Part shown: piece after piece, positions 1 to 7,704 of the stretch
Numbering within the stretch: the first letter of the stretch is position 1
Layout of the letters: every line of letters begins with the position of its first letter
Source of the DNA: JADFXI01 sp050011415
GTDB taxonomy: Bacteria; Nitrospirota; Thermodesulfovibrionia; Thermodesulfovibrionales; Dissulfurispiraceae
Assembly (NCBI GenBank): GCA_050011415.1
Contig: JBEKJD010000059.1
Location: 1-12,356 of the forward strand
Direction: 5' to 3'
DNA length: 12,356 bases
Made by a program: the position numbers and the translations under genes
The notes under the pieces: generated by a model
Databases searched by the model: none
The model's input: only the letters and a program-made list of their open reading frames with translations
Told to the model about the DNA's origin: nothing

Positions 1-16
1 TGCCGATGAGCAACGC

Positions 17-2083
17 ATGCCTTATATCAGAAAAAATAGTGCCCGCGTGCTTACTGTGGATTTCACTCAGTTGCCGGAGAGCGACAGAGAGAAGGCTAAA
101 CGGAAATACGCATATGTCACGGAAATTATCAGGCGGGGCCTAGACAGGATTACAAAGCAATCCGTCGAGCCGATTGTTAGCGAAGTAAGCAGGGAAATAA
201 ACGACGCCACGCCTCCGTCGTGGATTCAAGTCTACCGATGGCACAGGGATTTCATGATATCGGGACAGAACATCCGCTCCTTGGTACCGTTAAACAAGCA
301 AAAGGGGAACCACGAGAGGAAGCTGCCTCAAGAGGTTATAGACATGATAGAAACCGTTGTCCGTGAAAAATATCTTAACACCCAAAGATGGTCTGTCCAG
401 TCGGTGCACGAAGCAGTAATCGCAAGAGTTGCGCACGAGAATTCCTTCAGGGAGCCTTGCGAGCGGATTGAAAAGCCCAGCTACTGGGCTAGTTACAGAA
501 TTATAAAAAAACTTGATCCTTATGAGGAGATGAAAGCGAGATACGGCAAAGCTGCAGCCGACTTGAAGTTCAAACCCGTTATGCAAGGCATACGCCCTAC
601 CCGAGTCCTGGAGCGGGTGGAAATCGACCATACCAAGCTAGATTTGTTTGTGATCGATACACAACGGAAAATGCCTATTGGGCGGCCGTGGCTCACTACC
701 GCAATTGATGTTTATACAAAGTGCATAGCCGGCATGTATGTCAGCTTCAACCCGCCTTCTTATCTTTCGGTTATGCAGTGCATGCGCCACGCGATAGCGC
801 CCAAAACATATGTTAAGCAGCGGTACCCGGAGATTCGGCATGAATGGAGTGCTTACGGCATAATGGAAACAGTTGTGGTGGATAATGGAAAGGAGTTCCA
901 CAGTACGCATTTTGAAGACGCGTGCCTCCAGCTTGGAATTGTTCTTCAATACGCCCCTATCAAACTTGCCTGGTACAAACCGAGCATTGAGAGATATTTC
1001 GGCACCTTGAACACCAGATTGCTTCATCAACAGCCCGGCACGTCTTTCTCGAACATCGTTGAAAAGGGAGATTATGACCCAAGGAAAAACGCCATTATCG
1101 ACTTCAATACCCTTATGGCGGTGCTCCACAAATGGATTGTGGATGTGTATCATCATGATGAACATAGGGGTATACATGATATCCCGGCGTTGAGATGGGG
1201 GAAAGCTATAGAGGAATTCTCGCCGGCCCTCCCTTCCAGCAGGGAAGAACTGGACGTGATGCTCGGCATGATAGAAAAGAGGGTAGTCTCCAAATCCGGC
1301 ATCGAGCTCCACGGCCTCTTCTATAACGACGATAGCCTTGCTCTTTTGCGCCGTAAGAGAAGAGGCGAAGGCAAGGTAACGGTCAAGTACGATCCGGGTG
1401 ACCTTTCGATGATATGGGTATTCGATGAGGACAATAATACTTTTATCCCAGTGCCGGCTCAAGCTGTTGCTTATTCTCAAGGACTGACTCTCTGGCAGCA
1501 TAACGTAATCAGGCGATATGCCCGCAAGTATGTTAATGAAAACTGCGATATGGTCTCCCTGTCCCTGGCAAAAGAGGAGATTCAGAGAATGGTGGAGGAC
1601 GCGTGGAACTCCAGCAAAAAGAGCGGGACGCGCCAAAAGGCAGCTCGCTGGCTGAACCTTTCTCAAGAAAATGAGACCCTGCAGCCGGATGGTTCCAACG
1701 AGCCGACACGGTTGCCGTTGATAAAGCCGGTCGACGGGCTTGTTATGCCGGCATCCAGCGAGCATCCGATGAGTCGGATATCGGATATGGGAAACCCCAT
1801 CTGTTGCGACAATGCGGACGGAACAAAAGAAATAGCCGGCGGTTCGCGCGATGGGGTCGGGATAACGAAGGAACACACTGGAAAGAAAGGACAATCGTTT
1901 AAAAGGAGAGCGGGAAGGCCAAGGAAGGAAAAGCCTATCGTCAGGGACGCAGCAGAGAATACGAGCGGCTACAGAATTAACGATAGATCAAGTCTTACTC
2001 CTACCCCCGTTAATGTGGAAGAGAACAGCGATTTATCGGGATGGGATTTCAGCTACGCCATGCCAGGGAGGGAAGAAATATGA
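17..2083 (+). CDS. tniA: TniA, DDE transposase (TnsB/MuA-like)
   Basis: This is the catalytic transposase of a Tn5053/Tn402-like element; it binds the element ends and joins 3' ends to target DNA. With the ATG at 17 the protein has 688 residues. The N-terminal 1-190 is helical and DNA-binding in character. The retroviral-integrase core carries the DDE triad as D204 (VEIDHT), D289 (VVVDNGKEF) and E325 (KPSIERYFGT), followed by a basic beta-barrel-like part (about 415-490). The tail 550-688 is low in conserved character and contains an AT-hook-like AGRPRKEKP at 632-640. The reading frame is open to the left edge (A-D-E-Q-R before Met1) and no clear ribosome site precedes base 17, so the true start may lie outside the window. 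The stop overlaps the tniB start. No TnsA partner is visible, which favours the Tni rather than the classical Tn7 type. Family call is secure. Confidence 0.93.
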   Translation: MPYIRKNSARVLTVDFTQLPESDREKAKRKYAYVTEIIRRGLDRITKQSVEPIVSEVSREINDATPPSWIQVYRWHRDFMISGQNIRSLVPLNKQKGNHERKLPQEVIDMIETVVREKYLNTQRWSVQSVHEAVIARVAHENSFREPCERIEKPSYWASYRIIKKLDPYEEMKARYGKAAADLKFKPVMQGIRPTRVLERVEIDHTKLDLFVIDTQRKMPIGRPWLTTAIDVYTKCIAGMYVSFNPPSYLSVMQCMRHAIAPKTYVKQRYPEIRHEWSAYGIMETVVVDNGKEFHSTHFEDACLQLGIVLQYAPIKLAWYKPSIERYFGTLNTRLLHQQPGTSFSNIVEKGDYDPRKNAIIDFNTLMAVLHKWIVDVYHHDEHRGIHDIPALRWGKAIEEFSPALPSSREELDVMLGMIEKRVVSKSGIELHGLFYNDDSLALLRRKRRGEGKVTVKYDPGDLSMIWVFDEDNNTFIPVPAQAVAYSQGLTLWQHNVIRRYARKYVNENCDMVSLSLAKEEIQRMVEDAWNSSKKSGTRQKAARWLNLSQENETLQPDGSNEPTRLPLIKPVDGLVMPASSEHPMSRISDMGNPICCDNADGTKEIAGGSRDGVGITKEHTGKKGQSFKRRAGRPRKEKPIVRDAAENTSGYRINDRSSLTPTPVNVEENSDLSGWDFSYAMPGREEI
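2065..2071 (+). promoter_or_regulatory. Ribosome binding site deciding the tniB start
   Basis: AGGGAGG lies 8 bases before the ATG at 2080, inside the end of tniA. It supports 2080 over the upstream in-frame ATG at 2041, which has no comparable site. Confidence 0.6.
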
Positions 2084-3147
2084 CACAGGGAAACGCATTG
2101 AAAGTGGTGCAAGCTTGTGGGATTAAGGGGAAGTCCATACCGGTTAAGAAAGATTTTGGGACAATGACAATACAAGATAAAGTGCACCTGATAGAGCATA
2201 TTTTTATTTCACACCCCCAGCTTAAAAATATTGTGGCCAAAATAGACGAATGCCATCAGGACTCCAAGATATCGACTGAGCCCAAATGCCTTTTCATAAC
2301 AGGTAGGCCCGGCTGCGGTAAAACGACGATCGCCAGGTTTTATGAAAGCCGTTATCCGCGCAAGACAACAGCTGGAGGCACAGAGATTCCGGTGCTCTCC
2401 TCTACAATTTTTTCTCCGGCAACGGTGAAGGGTATGGCGACCGGCCTGCTTTACAGTTTGGGCGACCCCCTCGCGGACAAGGGGACCATAACCAGCCAAA
2501 CGTTGAGATTATATAATCTGATTAAAGACTGTAAGACAGAGCTGATTGTCCTTGATGAGTTCCAGCATCTTATAGATAAGGATTCGAACAAGGTCCTGCA
2601 AGTAGCTTCAGATTGGCTGAAGAACCTCCTTAACGAAACCGCTGTCCCGATGGTCCTGATCGGCATGCCGACGTCGGTAAAAATACTCGATGCGAACGAA
2701 CAGTTAAGACGCCGCTTTTTGACCAGGATGAGCCTGAAGCCTTTTGGATGGAATACGGAACGGGAACAAAAGGATTTTATCACTCTGTTGAAGTTCATTG
2801 AAAAGGCTTTGCCCCTGAAGGAAATATCGGGACTGTATTCTTATGAGACCGCTTTCCGGCTTTATTGCGCATCGCGGGGAGTCATTTCCAACCTCATGAA
2901 AATTGTTCGCAGGGCCGCAATATTAGCGGTCAGAAAAGGCCTGGAAAGAATATCCCCTGACTTGCTTATAGTGGCTTATGAGGATGAGATGGAGACGAGC
3001 GGCGTTGTTCCGGGCAACCCCTTTATGATGGACAGAGACAAGTTGACGGCGCCGCAGCCTGATCAGGATGATGAAAAAGGTCAAAAAAAGAGCGTTCGCG
3101 AGAGGGCAAAGACAAAACTCTCCGACGTGCTAAGCACGAGGAACTAG
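2080..3147 (+). CDS. tniB: TniB, AAA+ ATPase transposition regulator (TnsC-like)
   Basis: TniB is the AAA+ ATPase that links the target selector to the TniA transposase. The 355-residue protein shows Walker A GRPGCGKTT (about 75-83), Walker B LIVLDEFQH (about 155-163), a sensor-1-like VLIGMP (about 192-197) and an arginine cluster RRRF (about 210-213) suited to an arginine finger. The C-terminal lid ends in a charged, lysine-rich tail. I chose the ATG at 2080 rather than the in-frame ATG at 2041. It follows a good Shine-Dalgarno (AGGGAGG at 2065-2071) by a normal distance. It also forms an ATGA overlap with the tniA stop at 2081-2083, which implies translational coupling. The gene is followed by tniQ after 4 bases. 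Family assignment is firm and length is normal for TniB/TnsC proteins. Confidence 0.93.
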   Translation: MTQGNALKVVQACGIKGKSIPVKKDFGTMTIQDKVHLIEHIFISHPQLKNIVAKIDECHQDSKISTEPKCLFITGRPGCGKTTIARFYESRYPRKTTAGGTEIPVLSSTIFSPATVKGMATGLLYSLGDPLADKGTITSQTLRLYNLIKDCKTELIVLDEFQHLIDKDSNKVLQVASDWLKNLLNETAVPMVLIGMPTSVKILDANEQLRRRFLTRMSLKPFGWNTEREQKDFITLLKFIEKALPLKEISGLYSYETAFRLYCASRGVISNLMKIVRRAAILAVRKGLERISPDLLIVAYEDEMETSGVVPGNPFMMDRDKLTAPQPDQDDEKGQKKSVRERAKTKLSDVLSTRN

Positions 3148-3151
3148 AGAT

Positions 3152-5062
3152 ATGAACGGAAAAATGACATTACTCAGGACATTGAAGCCTTATAAAGATG
3201 AGAGTTTCCCGGGTTTTCTCCTAAGGCTTGCGGAAAAGAATGGGTATGACAGGCTTTCCTGGATATTGCAGATGGCTGGGATCGAAAAACCGATATACTC
3301 TTTGCCAGGCAATTTGCCGCTGGATATGCGGAAGGCGTTGAGCGAACTTTCCAGGGTCGTCGGTGTCGGCAAGGAAGAGCTTCTTTCGCTGCTGTATGTC
3401 CAGCAGCGGGAAGGCGTAACTTTGGAGAAAAACGCTTCCTACAGTCAGGTGATTCCCTGGCATATGGTGCGATTCTCGCGGACGAAAGTCTGCCCCGAGT
3501 GCCTCAAGGAGGAGAACTACTGCCGTAAAATTTGGGACCTTGCTGCGGTGACGGCATGCCCCATCCATAAATGTTTTCTTTATGACGAATGCCCGAATTG
3601 CCTAAGTCCCATTAAATGGAACCGATTTCGGGTGAGCGTTTGCGACTGCAATTATGACTTCCGCAGCGCCCCGAGCTTAAAAGTAAAGGATGAATATTTA
3701 TCTCTGACAAGACATATATATTTCCTATGCGGCATGCCGCTGCAAGGAGTGGAGGATGAGCAGAACGAGAACCCTCTATATTCTCTGGAACTGAATAACC
3801 TGTTTGTTGCGATCTTTTTTATAGCGGGCCAACTCCGCGGCGTTAATGAAACGACAGGCAAATTCTCTGCGTCGTCCCGCAGAAACATATATCTTCTTCA
3901 CTCCCTCGCCGAAGCATTCAAGGTTTTTGAGAATTGGCCAAATAATTTTCACTCTTTTCTTCTGGGTCAGAGGGATCGCTATAACAATGACAAAAGGTTG
4001 ACTGGGTTGAATGCGGATTTCGGGACTTTTCATTACTATCTTTATAAGACATTCGCCGACGCTAAATTCCAATTCATCAGGAACGCTTATGAAAAATACT
4101 TGAGCGAGCAATGGGATGGCGGATATTTGACATCGAAATGCAAGTTCCTGACGAGGCGTGGCATCAGCCACAAAAAATATATCACCAAGGTGAAAGCGCA
4201 GGAGATCCTGCAGGTGAAAGAAAAGGAACTTGACTGGTTGCTTCAAACCGGGGAGTTAATCGGTATCGTTAAAAAAATGAAATCGAGGAGAATGTATTTA
4301 ATCGATTTGAATAGCGTGAAAAAGAGAATATCGGCACGTTCCGAAATTATGTTGCTGAAGGAAGTAGCGAAATATCTCGCCATAGGGAAGAAGACGTTAA
4401 GGGAATTGGCGCGAGAAAAAATATTATGTATTTACAAGCGGACGCCCTTTGATCCTGATCGGTGGTTCTTTAAGCGCTCGGAAGTAGAGTCTTTTTTACA
4501 GAATCTTGAAGAGCTTGTCAGAGAAGATGAAAATCATTCGCTGAAACGAATAACTTTTTCCAGTTGTTTACGGAGGCTTTCCGCCGGGAAAGTGGGATTA
4601 GTGGATTTGATTAAAGCCGTCCTGGCCGGGGATATCCGTCCTTGCGAGAAAGGTCAAGGGAATGGGTTGCGCTGTTTCCTTTTTTATGACAAAGACATAA
4701 CCGATTTGATCAAGGCTCAAAGAGAAAAAAATAGGGGCAATCGGTATTCCGTCACGGAAGCATCGGAAATGCTCGGCCTCAAGGAGGAAGTTGGCTATTT
4801 TTTGACTAAGAAGGGAATTATTCCCGTTGAGAAAATAACGACTGGGCAGAAAACTACGGTTTTTGTGACCAAGGAGTCAATTAGTACCTTTGAGGAGACA
4901 TACACAACATTGTCTTTACTAGCCAAGGACCACTATACATCTCCCAAGCGTCTGGCACTGGTTTTAATGGATAAGGGGATATCGCCTATTTCCGGCCCCA
5001 TGATTGACGGAGGGAGGCAATACATTTTTAGAAGAACTGATCTCCAGCGGTATGCAGCATGA
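3152..5062 (+). CDS. tniQ: TniQ, target-selection protein with long HTH-rich C-terminus
   Basis: TniQ/TnsD proteins choose the target site and recruit the TniB ATPase. The 636-residue protein starts with the family signature LKPYKDESFPGFLLRLAEKNGY (split here: LKPYKDESFPGFLLRL at 11-26, then AEKNGY). It continues with a zinc-binding region: C114-x2-C117, C136-x2-H139, C147-x2-C150, C164-x-C166. Residues 180-335 are of unassigned helical character. From about 343 to the end I see five successive units of about 50 residues (343-393, 399-450, 466-521, 531-580, 584-635). Each looks like a MerR/excisionase-type helix-turn-helix ending in a strand and a D/E-S/L helix, for example MYLIDLNSVKKRI and QYIFRRTDLQRYA. 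This tail is longer than in the roughly 400-residue Tn5053 TniQ and suggests sequence-specific DNA reading. The start at 3152 follows GAGG with suitable spacing. Family call is secure; the repeat reading is by eye. Confidence 0.88.
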   Translation: MNGKMTLLRTLKPYKDESFPGFLLRLAEKNGYDRLSWILQMAGIEKPIYSLPGNLPLDMRKALSELSRVVGVGKEELLSLLYVQQREGVTLEKNASYSQVIPWHMVRFSRTKVCPECLKEENYCRKIWDLAAVTACPIHKCFLYDECPNCLSPIKWNRFRVSVCDCNYDFRSAPSLKVKDEYLSLTRHIYFLCGMPLQGVEDEQNENPLYSLELNNLFVAIFFIAGQLRGVNETTGKFSASSRRNIYLLHSLAEAFKVFENWPNNFHSFLLGQRDRYNNDKRLTGLNADFGTFHYYLYKTFADAKFQFIRNAYEKYLSEQWDGGYLTSKCKFLTRRGISHKKYITKVKAQEILQVKEKELDWLLQTGELIGIVKKMKSRRMYLIDLNSVKKRISARSEIMLLKEVAKYLAIGKKTLRELAREKILCIYKRTPFDPDRWFFKRSEVESFLQNLEELVREDENHSLKRITFSSCLRRLSAGKVGLVDLIKAVLAGDIRPCEKGQGNGLRCFLFYDKDITDLIKAQREKNRGNRYSVTEASEMLGLKEEVGYFLTKKGIIPVEKITTGQKTTVFVTKESISTFEETYTTLSLLAKDHYTSPKRLALVLMDKGISPISGPMIDGGRQYIFRRTDLQRYAA

Positions 5063-5101
5063 ACAAACTTAAAAGTTGTTATTCTACTTATAACCGACTC
5101 G

Positions 5102-5521
5102 ATGGCAGATGATCGAAGACAACGAGGAGTGCAGAAGGCAATGGTGGAGATAGACCCTCACAGTAAGGAAGGCAGAGCGAGGATCACCAGAATGGTAATG
5201 CGCCTTTTTGACCTGTGGGAGATTTCATTGGAGGATCAGGCTGCCCTACTGGGGTTCTCAACAATTCGCCCAATCAAGCGATACCGCAATGGCGCCTCTT
5301 TCCCAAAAAAGCGGGAACTGATAATAAGAGCTGGGGAACTGTTTTCCATACATAAGAGCTTACGCGTGATGTTCCCCAGGAATCGAACAGTGGCGTACAG
5401 ATGGCCTACATCACCCAATGCGGCGTTTGATGGTCGCTCGCCTGTAGATTACATGAGAGAACACGGTTTTGATGGACTGGTAGCGGTGAAGCAATATCTT
5501 GATTTTGAAGGTGAGCGGTGA
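5102..5521 (+). CDS. Xre/MbcA/ParS-type antitoxin-like protein
   Basis: The 139-residue protein resembles antitoxins of the Xre/MbcA/ParS class (DUF2384), which neutralise RES-domain NAD-degrading toxins and repress their own promoter. An HTH-like region (about 29-75: LFDLWEISLEDQAALLGFS then RYRNG) is followed by the toxin-binding-type C-terminus with the typical string AFDGRSPVDYM (about 108-118) and a final VKQYLDFEGER. It lies 39 bases after tniQ and its stop overlaps the next possible ATG (TGATG at 5519-5523). No RES toxin follows; the next gene is unrelated in appearance. It could therefore be a transcriptional regulator of the transposon, or bind another partner. The start is uncertain. 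ATG 5102 has no clear ribosome site, while ATG 5141 is preceded by GAGGAG at 5124-5129 and would give 126 residues starting MVEIDPHSK. Confidence 0.8.
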   Translation: MADDRRQRGVQKAMVEIDPHSKEGRARITRMVMRLFDLWEISLEDQAALLGFSTIRPIKRYRNGASFPKKRELIIRAGELFSIHKSLRVMFPRNRTVAYRWPTSPNAAFDGRSPVDYMREHGFDGLVAVKQYLDFEGER

Positions 5522-5532
5522 TGAAAAGGGGG

Positions 5533-5538
5533 AAGGAG
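5533..5538 (+). promoter_or_regulatory. Ribosome binding site deciding the start at 5545
   Basis: AAGGAG sits 6 bases before the ATG at 5545. It makes this start more likely than the ATG at 5521 or the GTG at 5518, which overlap the stop of the previous gene. Confidence 0.6.
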
Positions 5539-5544
5539 AAAAAA

Positions 5545-7005
5545 ATGATCAGAAAAGAAAAGACATATAAGTTTTTAGCAATAGCATACAATGTTGATCC
5601 TCAAGCAGTTGATAACAGGACAAGCCGATTGATGAGGATCAAAGCTTTTCGCTCGGACACAGCGGAAAAGATTGCGAACAAGAGGATCGAGAGGCTGGAG
5701 AAACAGACAGGCTGCAAGTGGACGCTTCACAGTGAACCAGGCAAATTATCGGACAGAGAAGAACGGAAACTCAAAGCCCTCAGATTTCTCAGCCGTGCAA
5801 ATGATTACATCTTGGAGAGCATTAAATCGGACAAATATCTCCGGGACGAGATTGATAAGCTGACGCATACAGAGGAATATGCGTCTGCAACTAATCCTGA
5901 GCGGATGCTTATAAAAATAGAGTTGCTTCGCCGGAAGCTTGGAGATACGGAATTGCTTCGGGAAGCTGGCGAACTTGTGTCAATGGCCTCATCGGCGTCG
6001 GCTGGCAAGGTGCGGCTTATGGAAATAAAACTGAAGGCAAAATACAAAAAAAATGTCAGGGCGAAACACTTGCTCAAGCTCATGAAACTCGCCAACTCGC
6101 TCGAACAGACGAAACAAACAGAGGCTGTGAAGGTGTTTATGTTTAATCTCGCTGCCGCCGGGCCGGTTGACGTGGTTACGATACCGAAAAATGTTGACGC
6201 ATATATAGCAGCATCAATGTTTGAGGTTATCCGACTGAAATCGCAATTATTCGAAGAATCGATTAAAACCGGTAAAAAAATAGTTATGTTGGCCGATTAT
6301 TTTGATATACCAACGGAAAAAACAATTAGGAATTTAGGACCAACAGAAAGACTTATTAAGCCCGAAGCTTTCGCAAAGGCTTTAGGAGCTGAAGAAATCA
6401 AAGATCCAAAAGTGATTGCCAAACTCAAACATATAAGAGAAGACTCCCTGGGCCATAGGAGTAGAGATGAAGGATTAGGGGATATATATAATCAGGTATG
6501 GGAGAAGATCAGAAAGAAGCTAAGGCACACTGATTTTAAAATACATCTATGGGTGCCTGGGGGATACAGGGGCAATGAAAGGGCCGACGACATAGTAGAT
6601 ATCACAGTTGATACGAAAGAGAAGAAAGCGAAGGTTAAGTGCAAAGACGGACACATTATTGAATTTGGTTACGATCCCGAAGGCCGATTTTACGCTTGGG
6701 CCCATGGTGCTAAAGTGCTGACACCAGAGGAAGCAAAGTTTTTTGTTGAGCGCCAGGCCATCAGAGATAAGCTGATAGAGGATCATAGATCCGGAAAGAT
6801 TACCGATAAAGCTTTTGAAGCAGCAATGGATAAAGACAGTAAAATATGTGATAAGGAATTGAGAAGGCGTTGGAAGGAACTGCAAAAAGTTACAGCTACC
6901 GGTAAAATTCGTCTCCCACTTAGAAAGGGAGGGGTTAACGGATTTGAGGGAGCGGAAATTAAGGGGAAGAGTATTACAAAGACGATCTTGAAAGATCGCA
7001 GATGA
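5545..7005 (+). CDS. Unrecognised lysine-rich protein, 486 aa
   Basis: I do not recognise this family. The protein is very basic and largely helical and has no signal peptide or membrane segment. Residues 1-60 (MIRKEKTYKFLAIAYNVDP onward) look like a small DNA-binding-type helical domain. Residues 65-200 are charged helices. Around 200-265 is a more hydrophobic, mixed alpha/beta part (VFMFNLAAAGPVDVVTIPKN, then KKIVMLADYFDIP). Residues 330-395 look beta-rich (IHLWVPGG; VDITVDTKEKKAKVKCKDGH; EFGYDPEGRFYAWAHGAKVL). The end is again helical, with short-C-terminal-domain flavour (LIEDHRSGKITDKAFEAAM). I start it at 5545 because of AAGGAG at 5533-5538; starts at 5518 or 5521 would add 9 or 8 residues. 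It occupies the place where a toxin would normally follow the antitoxin-like gene. Clear ORF with consistent codon structure; function unknown. Confidence 0.75.
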   Translation: MIRKEKTYKFLAIAYNVDPQAVDNRTSRLMRIKAFRSDTAEKIANKRIERLEKQTGCKWTLHSEPGKLSDREERKLKALRFLSRANDYILESIKSDKYLRDEIDKLTHTEEYASATNPERMLIKIELLRRKLGDTELLREAGELVSMASSASAGKVRLMEIKLKAKYKKNVRAKHLLKLMKLANSLEQTKQTEAVKVFMFNLAAAGPVDVVTIPKNVDAYIAASMFEVIRLKSQLFEESIKTGKKIVMLADYFDIPTEKTIRNLGPTERLIKPEAFAKALGAEEIKDPKVIAKLKHIREDSLGHRSRDEGLGDIYNQVWEKIRKKLRHTDFKIHLWVPGGYRGNERADDIVDITVDTKEKKAKVKCKDGHIIEFGYDPEGRFYAWAHGAKVLTPEEAKFFVERQAIRDKLIEDHRSGKITDKAFEAAMDKDSKICDKELRRRWKELQKVTATGKIRLPLRKGGVNGFEGAEIKGKSITKTILKDRR

Positions 7006-7030
7006 TAGGATTTTATAGAAGGAGGGCGGA

Positions 7031-7213
7031 ATGACAAAAGAAAAAGACAAGATAGCGAAGAAGGTACGCAAAGCTGGGGAGAAAGCAACAAAGTTTCCAG
7101 CGGGGATGTTTAAGCTTGACTTGCACGATCCAAAAAATCGTGCAAAATTTCTCAAATATGTGGATCGAGTGTTAGGTTATCGAGGGCCGGGGCGCTTGAT
7201 TTTGCTATCTTAA
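7031..7213 (+). CDS. Small basic protein, 60 aa, unknown
   Basis: The 60-residue product is basic in its first third (MTKEKDKIAKKVRKAGEKATK) and ends in YRGPGRLILLS. No family is recognised. The start is well supported: AAGGAGG at 7019-7025 lies 5 bases before the ATG at 7031, and the gene begins 25 bases after the previous stop, as in an operon. A perfect 9-bp hairpin (7121-7145) lies inside the reading frame, so a transcription-attenuating element is an alternative or additional reading of part of this stretch. It might be a DNA-binding accessory or a translated leader. Confidence 0.6.
   Translation: MTKEKDKIAKKVRKAGEKATKFPAGMFKLDLHDPKNRAKFLKYVDRVLGYRGPGRLILLS
7121..7145 (+). other. Perfect 9-bp hairpin inside the small basic gene
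   Basis: TTGCACGAT at 7121-7129 is the exact reverse complement of ATCGTGCAA at 7137-7145, with a 7-base loop. The short tail AATTTCTC after it is too weak for a confident intrinsic terminator. It could be a weak terminator, an operator or chance. Confidence 0.4.
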
Positions 7214-7236
7214 TCGCTTTCTTGTTGTAGTATAAT
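7207..7236 (+). promoter_or_regulatory. Candidate promoter for the 105-aa gene
   Basis: A perfect TATAAT at 7231-7236 lies 21 bases before the ATG at 7258, inside an AT-rich gap. No good -35 hexamer stands at 16-18 bases upstream (about 7207-7214), so it would be weak or activator-dependent. The short distance to the start codon leaves only about 15 bases of leader, which still contains the GGAGG ribosome site. Confidence 0.4.
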
Positions 7237-7257
7237 ATATTCATATTCGGAGGATCC

Positions 7258-7575
7258 ATGCGTACAAAAGCAGCCGAACTCGCACGCACGATTACAGAAA
7301 CCCTGCTTAAAGGCGGCCCCGACCATATTAAAGCCCCGCAGATTGAGGAGTTGTCAAAACTGACTATAAAACAACTTTTGGCACTTACAAAAATCGAATC
7401 ATTCCCAATGCCAACTGAACTTCGCGAGGAACTCGTAAAGGAAGTGGTGGATGCCGGTGTCATAGCCCGGATAGAGACAAGGCGGGAGTTCGTACAAGCG
7501 ATACTTGAGGCCGAGCGAGATAACGCGTACGAAATAACCGAGCACCTGGCGGGCACCTCCGATCCATACGTGTAG
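7258..7575 (+). CDS. Unknown helical protein, 105 aa
   Basis: The product has 105 residues, is soluble and looks fully helical, with leucine/isoleucine heptad-like spacing (AAELARTITETLLKGG at 5-20, PQIEELSKLTIKQLLALTK at about 27-45) and an acidic C-terminal half. There is no signal peptide, cysteine or recognisable motif. The ATG at 7258 is preceded by GGAGG at 7249-7253 with a 4-base gap and by a TATAAT box at 7231-7236, so it may be transcribed on its own. It is the last gene before a gap of more than 400 bases. I do not recognise the family; a small regulatory or structural partner of the neighbouring unknown proteins is possible but not shown. Confidence 0.65.
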   Translation: MRTKAAELARTITETLLKGGPDHIKAPQIEELSKLTIKQLLALTKIESFPMPTELREELVKEVVDAGVIARIETRREFVQAILEAERDNAYEITEHLAGTSDPYV

Positions 7576-7659
7576 TTTCCCCCTAAATCGGCCCCGGAAC
7601 TGTCCCACGGATGGCCCACCTCTATTTACAGTGAAAGATTCGTAGCCCCAGAATTAACG

Positions 7660-7690
7660 TGAAGTCATTAAAGTCATTTTAATGACTTCA
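7660..7690. repeat. Perfect 13-bp inverted repeat (hairpin) with 5-base loop
   Basis: TGAAGTCATTAAA at 7660-7672 is the exact reverse complement of TTTAATGACTTCA at 7678-7690, with loop GTCAT. The word GTCAT also occurs in the left arm. No T-run follows and the stem is AT-rich, so a dimeric-protein operator or transposase-binding site fits better than an intrinsic terminator. Confidence 0.6.
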
Positions 7691-7704
7691 GTAAATCATA
7701 ATCT

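Noticed and set aside
638..1894. Long minus-strand open frame of 418 codons
   Set aside because: It lies antisense to tniA, whose + strand frame carries the full DDE triad. The minus-strand product has no recognisable motif.
5063..5082. AACAAACTT / AAGTTGTT inverted match after tniQ
   Set aside because: AT-rich, bulged, loop too small and no T-tract; probably chance.
6983..6998. CGATCT-TGAA-AGATCG stem-loop at the end of the 486-aa gene
   Set aside because: Six base pairs, inside the coding sequence, no T-run after it; not a credible terminator.
6547..7155. Minus-strand open frame of 202 codons opposite the 486-aa gene
   Set aside because: It spans the end of one + strand gene and into the next. 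The + strand genes have good ribosome sites, and this product is phenylalanine- and serine-rich without motif, as expected of an antisense shadow.
7152..7619. Minus-strand open frame of 155 codons, serine-rich
   Set aside because: It covers the 105-aa gene with its GGAGG and TATAAT signals on the + strand; serine richness is typical of a shadow frame.
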